A DNA stretch of 36,682 bases from Peribacillus muralis (lineage in GTDB: Bacteria; Bacillota; Bacilli; Bacillales; DSM-1321), in assembly GCF_001439925.1 (NCBI RefSeq), contig NZ_LMBV01000020.1, forward strand, positions 1,066 to 37,747. The letters run 5' to 3'. The translations under genes were made by a program, and so were the position numbers. This document shows, one piece after another, positions 32,888 to 36,682 of the stretch (within the stretch, counting starts at the first letter, position 1; every line of letters starts with the position of its first letter). Below the pieces are notes generated by a model. The model was given only the letters and a program-made list of their open reading frames with translations, did not search any database and was not told where the DNA came from.

Positions 32888-34372
32888 ATGAGTGAGAAGA
32901 AGGATTATTTAAAGTCTCCCGATTTGCTGCCCATCCCTCATAATGAGAAAAACATAAGTGCAGCTGGATTTGGGTTCATTTGGGTGGGGATGGCCGTGGT
33001 ATTGGCTGCCTTCGCGATTGGTGGGAACGGTGTCCAAAGTTTATCCTTAGGCTGGGTCGTGCTTGCAACGGTCATCGCCTGTGTCGTTCTAGGCTTTTTG
33101 ATGACAATGACAGGAGATATCGGAGTGGAGCATGGCATATCCTTCCCTGTCTATATGAGGGCGCCTTTCGGTACGATTGGCACCCATATCCCCTCGGTTG
33201 TGCGCGGGTTTGTCGCTTCATGCTGGTTTGGCCTTAACACCTACTTTGGGGCTACTGCGATGAATGCGATATTTGCAACATTATTTGATTTTGATAATTG
33301 GTTCATCTGCTTCCTCATTTTTGCCGTTTTACAATTGGTGAACACGGCAATGGGAATCAAGTCGATAGAACGGTTTGCCGACTTGGCAGCGCCCGTTATC
33401 ATTTTGATTTCCGGCTGGATGTATTTTACTCTTTCCGATCAAGCTGTGGCCCAAGGCAGAGAAGTATGGACCTGGATTGAAAGTCCGGCTACTGGCAGCG
33501 CGGCGGCCACGGCTTTCATGGTCGTCATCATGGCAAATATGGGATTTTGGGGGACGCTGGCGGCTGATATGCCGACACTCTCCCGCTTTATAAAGGCGCC
33601 GAAAAATGAAAAAAATTGGTTCAAGCGCAATAAGGGGCAAATCATAGGGAATATTATCACCTATCCCATCACTCAAACGTTCATGGTCATTATCGGAGCG
33701 GTTTCTTATATGGCTGTTTCCAATTATGACCCTGTCGCAGCCATACAGGGATCGGCAAACGGAATAGCACTTGGGGTTCTGTTGATCATGATCGTTTTTG
33801 CTCAATGGTCGACGAATACGTCAGCCAATGTCATTCCCGCCGCCACCATTTTTTCCAATGTCATGGGTCCGAGGGTGCCATTTTGGGCAGGGGTCGTTGT
33901 AGCGGGGGTTATCGGGATCGTCGTTCAGCCTTGGAGCCTGTTCGGCATTATAATAGAGGTTTTATTGATAATTGGTGGAATTCTCGCATCCATTGTCGGT
34001 ATCCTTGTGGCTGATTATTATTTCCTCCGGAAACGGAGGGTTCATGTAGAAGATCTTTATGAGGCAGATGGTCAATATAAATACTTAAATGGCGTGAATT
34101 GGGCTGGCATCATTTCTTGGGCGATTGGCGGAATCGGCGCCACGATTTATTCGAATTATTCATTTATCATTGGGTTTGTCCTTGGCTGTGCAAGCTATTA
34201 TATATTGGCAAAGTTTTGGTGGTTCAAGAAATATGAACAAGCTGAGATCATTGATCCCAGTGATGAGTTATATTTGGGTATATCGGTCGGAAGGGATTGG
34301 AAAATTAAAAACGATGTAGAGCCTGAAGAACAAATCGTCATTACTGCTGCAACTGGCGGGGAGAATGTATAA
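32888..34372 (+). CDS. NCS1-family nucleobase/hydantoin permease
   Basis: The 494-residue transporter has about twelve transmembrane helices and the NCS1 hallmarks: an N-terminal DLLPIPHNEKN segment, GIEHGISFPVYMRAPFG-like sequence (here GVEHGISFPVYMRAPFG) in helices 2-3, and WSTNTSANVIPAA in helix 8. It resembles uracil, allantoin and hydantoin permeases such as Mhp1 and PucI. The operon context favours uracil, thymine, dihydropyrimidine or hydantoin as substrate. The Shine-Dalgarno AGAGGGGG precedes ATG 32888. The C-terminal 40 residues are soluble. The exact substrate is unresolved. Confidence 0.9.
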   Translation: MSEKKDYLKSPDLLPIPHNEKNISAAGFGFIWVGMAVVLAAFAIGGNGVQSLSLGWVVLATVIACVVLGFLMTMTGDIGVEHGISFPVYMRAPFGTIGTHIPSVVRGFVASCWFGLNTYFGATAMNAIFATLFDFDNWFICFLIFAVLQLVNTAMGIKSIERFADLAAPVIILISGWMYFTLSDQAVAQGREVWTWIESPATGSAAATAFMVVIMANMGFWGTLAADMPTLSRFIKAPKNEKNWFKRNKGQIIGNIITYPITQTFMVIIGAVSYMAVSNYDPVAAIQGSANGIALGVLLIMIVFAQWSTNTSANVIPAATIFSNVMGPRVPFWAGVVVAGVIGIVVQPWSLFGIIIEVLLIIGGILASIVGILVADYYFLRKRRVHVEDLYEADGQYKYLNGVNWAGIISWAIGGIGATIYSNYSFIIGFVLGCASYYILAKFWWFKKYEQAEIIDPSDELYLGISVGRDWKIKNDVEPEEQIVITAATGGENV

Positions 34373-34389
34373 AAAAAGGGGGAATGCAA

Positions 34390-34605
34390 ATGTCCGAATA
34401 TCAGGAATATCGCTTGGAAAGGGAGCAAATCGATTTCTTACTTGAAAGAGGATATCGAATCACCCGGGTTTCAGAAAATTTAAGTGGAGCATTTCTCGAT
34501 TTTGAACTGATCGAGGGCACGAAGCAGGAATGGAAGCAGCTGAACATCAAAACTCCTGAAGGAAGAAAATATTTCTCTACACTGCTTTTCAGGAAGTTGA
34601 ATTGA
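34390..34605 (+). CDS. Small soluble protein of unknown function in the pyrimidine operon
   Basis: The 71-residue product starts MSEYQEYRLEREQIDFLLER. It is charged with no membrane segment or cysteine pair, and looks like an alpha/beta mini-domain (GYRITRVSENLSGAFLDFEL). I do not recognise a family. ATG 34390 has GGGGG seven nt upstream; an ATG at 34384 would be only one nt from it and is rejected. It lies 17 nt after the permease gene and before the operon terminator at 34620, so it is transcribed with the pathway. A role with the permease or dehydrogenase is possible but untested. Confidence 0.65.
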   Translation: MSEYQEYRLEREQIDFLLERGYRITRVSENLSGAFLDFELIEGTKQEWKQLNIKTPEGRKYFSTLLFRKLN

Positions 34606-34619
34606 AAGTGTAATATTTA

Positions 34620-34652
34620 AGGGGCCTATTCCTTAAAGAATGGGCTTTTTTT
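34620..34652 (+). terminator. Pyrimidine operon terminator
   Basis: GCCTATTC (34624-34631) pairs with GAATGGGC (34638-34645, one G:T) and seven T follow. It separates the operon from the regulator gene. Confidence 0.85.
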
Positions 34653-34737
34653 AGTACGATCGTTTTTATAAAGAGTCATAGTAAAATAAATTGGAAATTT
34701 ATGTAGAATTTTGACGTTAGATTATCTGACAAGTATC

Positions 34738-34766
34738 TGGAGATTTGAAGATTATCCGTATATAAT
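34738..34766 (+). promoter_or_regulatory. Promoter of the PucR-type gene
   Basis: TATAAT (34761-34766) has a weak -35 (TGGAGA, 34738-34743) 17 nt upstream. The octamer AGATTATC occurs at 34718 and, in the same direction, at 34749, and might be an autoregulatory repeat. Confidence 0.4.
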
Positions 34767-34802
34767 AGGTGTTAAAGCAGGTTTATAAAAGGATGTGAAT
34801 GG

Positions 34803-36437
34803 ATGAATACGTCGATTACAATTGAGGAAATTCTATTGCGCAAGTATTTCAACCTGACGGATATAATCGCAGGCAGCAGTGGAATAAAGCGTCATGTGAA
34901 GTGGGTCCACTGTATGGAAGTCACCCAAATCAGCCATTTATTAAATGGAAATGAATTGATTTTGACCACCGGCTTAGGTTGGAAAAATTGCGAGGATACA
35001 TTTCTTTCCTATTTAAATCAACTGATTGATTGCAACGCTGCTGGACTTTGTATAGAAATCGGCTCCAACATGATGACAGTGCCGCAATGTGCCATTGATC
35101 TTGCAAATGAACAGCAATTCCCTATCATCCTATTTCACGAAGAAGTGCCTTTTGTTGAAATCACGCAGGATATCCACTCCTTAATCATCAATCAACAATA
35201 TCAGATGATCTCCAACTTAGAAAACTACTCCCAGCAGTTGAATAAAAATCTCCTCGAAATTGACCATTATGAACCAATTCTAAAATTTCTCCATAGTTAT
35301 TTACATGTACAGGTTACACTGATTTTTAATGAAAGTGACATGGCCATCATTCCACGAACCAAGAAAAAAGAAGCTTATCAAATGGTAGCGGACTATTACG
35401 AAGAAAAAACGAATCATGACAAAAGAATTCTTAGACAAGCGATTCAAGTGCTCGGCGAGGAATATGCGGAACTGTTCATATACAGTGATGAAAGAGAGCT
35501 GACGGACTTTGATTCGCTCATTTTGGATAGGACGGCTACAGCGCTGGCCCAGCATCTATTAAGGGAATTATACATAGAAGATAAAAAAATGTCGGAAGAA
35601 AGTAAATGGCTGACCAACTGGATCGAGGGTGAGTTTAGCGATGAAGCGATTCGGGAGAGGCTTTTTTATATCGACTCGAAGATGCAGCTAGATGGCGGAA
35701 TTGTGTGCATTTGCAAACAGCATGCAAGGAATAATAAAAGTGCGGCAAAATTAGATAAAACCTATTTTAAGATAATGTTCAGGACGGTTTTTGAACAGTA
35801 TGGATTTCAGGTTTTCCCTGTGGAAATTGACCATCAGCTAGCGTTCATATTAGGCGATAATCGCTCATCTGAAGATTGGAAATCAAGGGTGACAAGTGCA
35901 GTTGATCGCATGATGAAAATGGATCTGGGCAGCCGAAATCGGATGGGGCAGCTTTCGATTGGCTTTGGAAAACATGTTCAATGCTTAAGTGAGATTTATA
36001 AAAGTTATGAAACGGCAGGCGAGACCCTGTTGCTTCAGGATCGTGTACCAGAGGAGAGCAGGAGCATCTTTTATCAGGATTTACATATGCATCGGATGAT
36101 TTCGCTCTTGAATAAACATGGAAACCTGGAGGAAACGGTGCACGAATATTTAGGTCCTGTCATTGAGTATGATAGGCAGCACAACGGAGAGTTAATGCCT
36201 ACCCTGAAGACCTATCTTGCATGTAACGGATCTAAACAGGAAACATCAAAACTGCTATTCATCGTCAGGCAAACCTTATATCATAGGCTTGAAAAGCTAG
36301 AGAAGCTGTTAGGATCCGATTTCATGCGTTCAGATAAGCGGCTCGGCCTGGAATTCATGATACTTGCACTGGACTTCCTTCAGTACAGCAGCAGGAACGT
36401 CAGCGGGAATAAAGTGAATAAATATATGGGTAAGTAA
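34803..36437 (+). CDS. PucR-family transcription regulator
   Basis: The 544-residue regulator has an N-terminal PucR ligand-sensing domain (about 5-125; GIKRHVKWVHCMEVT and NELILTTGLGW). A central GGDEF-like/CdaR domain follows (about 290-410). The C-terminal PucR-type helix-turn-helix contains LKTYLACNGSKQETSKLLF and RQTLYHRLEKLEKLLG (about 460-510). PucR-type proteins control purine or pyrimidine catabolism. Here it sits directly after the operon, so it is the likely regulator of preT-hydA. AAAAGGA with 9-nt spacing supports ATG 34803. A terminator follows at 36450. The effector is unknown; a nucleobase or dihydropyrimidine is plausible. Confidence 0.88.
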   Translation: MNTSITIEEILLRKYFNLTDIIAGSSGIKRHVKWVHCMEVTQISHLLNGNELILTTGLGWKNCEDTFLSYLNQLIDCNAAGLCIEIGSNMMTVPQCAIDLANEQQFPIILFHEEVPFVEITQDIHSLIINQQYQMISNLENYSQQLNKNLLEIDHYEPILKFLHSYLHVQVTLIFNESDMAIIPRTKKKEAYQMVADYYEEKTNHDKRILRQAIQVLGEEYAELFIYSDERELTDFDSLILDRTATALAQHLLRELYIEDKKMSEESKWLTNWIEGEFSDEAIRERLFYIDSKMQLDGGIVCICKQHARNNKSAAKLDKTYFKIMFRTVFEQYGFQVFPVEIDHQLAFILGDNRSSEDWKSRVTSAVDRMMKMDLGSRNRMGQLSIGFGKHVQCLSEIYKSYETAGETLLLQDRVPEESRSIFYQDLHMHRMISLLNKHGNLEETVHEYLGPVIEYDRQHNGELMPTLKTYLACNGSKQETSKLLFIVRQTLYHRLEKLEKLLGSDFMRSDKRLGLEFMILALDFLQYSSRNVSGNKVNKYMGK

Positions 36438-36449
36438 AAAAAAAGAACG

Positions 36450-36474
36450 AGGGTGTCCAACGGGCATCCTTTTT
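36450..36474 (+). terminator. Regulator gene terminator
   Basis: AGGGTGTCC pairs with GGGCATCCT (with G:T pairs) across AAC, followed by TTTT. Confidence 0.75.
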
Positions 36475-36529
36475 GCATGTGTGAGAAAAGATAAATGAAA
36501 GGGGAAGTTCATATACTGATACAGGGGAA

Positions 36530-36579
36530 ATGCTGACATCGTAATGGTTTGTATGCAGTGTGATGTCAGCATCCTTTTT
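36530..36579 (+). terminator. Second terminator-like hairpin before the yhfH-like gene
   Basis: ATGCTGACATC (36530-36540) pairs perfectly with GATGTCAGCAT (36562-36572), followed by CCTTTTT. It lies between convergent genes and may serve the minus-strand gene as well, although its leftward T run is poor. Confidence 0.6.
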
Positions 36580-36682
36580 CAATACTCATCTTTTTTTGAG
36601 AGGCAATGATCACATTCCAAGAGGTACGATTCAGCTTGCTCGGTGATAGGGGTGCCGCACTCCGTACATTGTTTAGGTGGCA
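36579..36682 (-). CDS. YhfH-like zinc-ribbon small protein (partial, N-terminus outside window)
   Basis: Reading leftward from the window edge, an open frame of 33 codons ends at TGA (36579-36581). It encodes two CxxC pairs: PPKQCTECGTPITEQAESY, then LECDHC and a short charged tail. The LPPKxCxxCGxxIxEQ...CDxC layout is that of the tiny YhfH family found across Bacillus, which typically has about 40-50 residues. Most of the protein is therefore visible and only its first few residues are missing. It is probably a zinc-binding protein of unknown role. Confidence 0.7.
   Translation of the reverse strand, partial: PPKQCTECGTPITEQAESYLLECDHCLSKKDEY

Overview
The window looks like chromosomal DNA of a low-GC, endospore-forming Bacillaceae bacterium, probably near Peribacillus/Bacillus. 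The grounds are the gene order arginase - sigW - rsiW - cdaA - cdaR - glmM - glmS, strong Shine-Dalgarno sequences, Spo0E-like and YhfH-like small proteins, and a GC-rich hairpin repeat typical of Bacillus intergenic DNA. All family names come from reading translated motifs; no database search was run.

Layout. (1) 1-8852 is a conserved core: rocF, a divergent Spo0E-like gene, the SigW/RsiW envelope-stress pair with an autoregulatory-type promoter, the c-di-AMP cyclase CdaA with its regulator CdaR, GlmM, and GlmS preceded by a glmS ribozyme. This block links cell-wall amino-sugar synthesis with c-di-AMP signalling. (2) 8853-11410 is an AT-rich accessory patch in the classic attTn7 position just after glmS. 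It starts with a frameshifted remnant of a Tn7-type TnsA endonuclease. It also holds a small hydrophobic peptide gene with a duplicated start region, degenerate reading frames, and a CPBP-family membrane protease coupled to an unrecognised membrane protein. (3) 11411-21235 holds a Dph6-like ATP pyrophosphatase, a flavin-type oxidoreductase divergent from a MocR regulator, an ABC exporter/response regulator/histidine kinase operon, and an ATP-grasp enzyme paired with a chemoreceptor. (4) 21236-28128 holds a GC-rich repeat, a cold-shock gene, a cadC-cadA metal-efflux operon with CadC-type operators, an ECF sigma/anti-sigma pair, and hflX. (5) 28129-28726 is a control region with seven DnaA-box-like 9-mers in about 205 bp, a Fur-box-like site, an inverted repeat and a 22-codon reading frame. 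(6) 28727-36437 is a reductive pyrimidine (or hydantoin) catabolic cluster: preT, preA, dihydropyrimidinase, an NCS1 permease, a small unknown protein and a PucR-type regulator. The third pathway enzyme, beta-ureidopropionase, is not in the window. The window ends inside a minus-strand YhfH-like zinc-ribbon gene.

The most notable items are the attTn7 relic with its cargo, the DnaA-box cluster between hflX and preT, and the duplicated-start micro-gene at 9146-9356.
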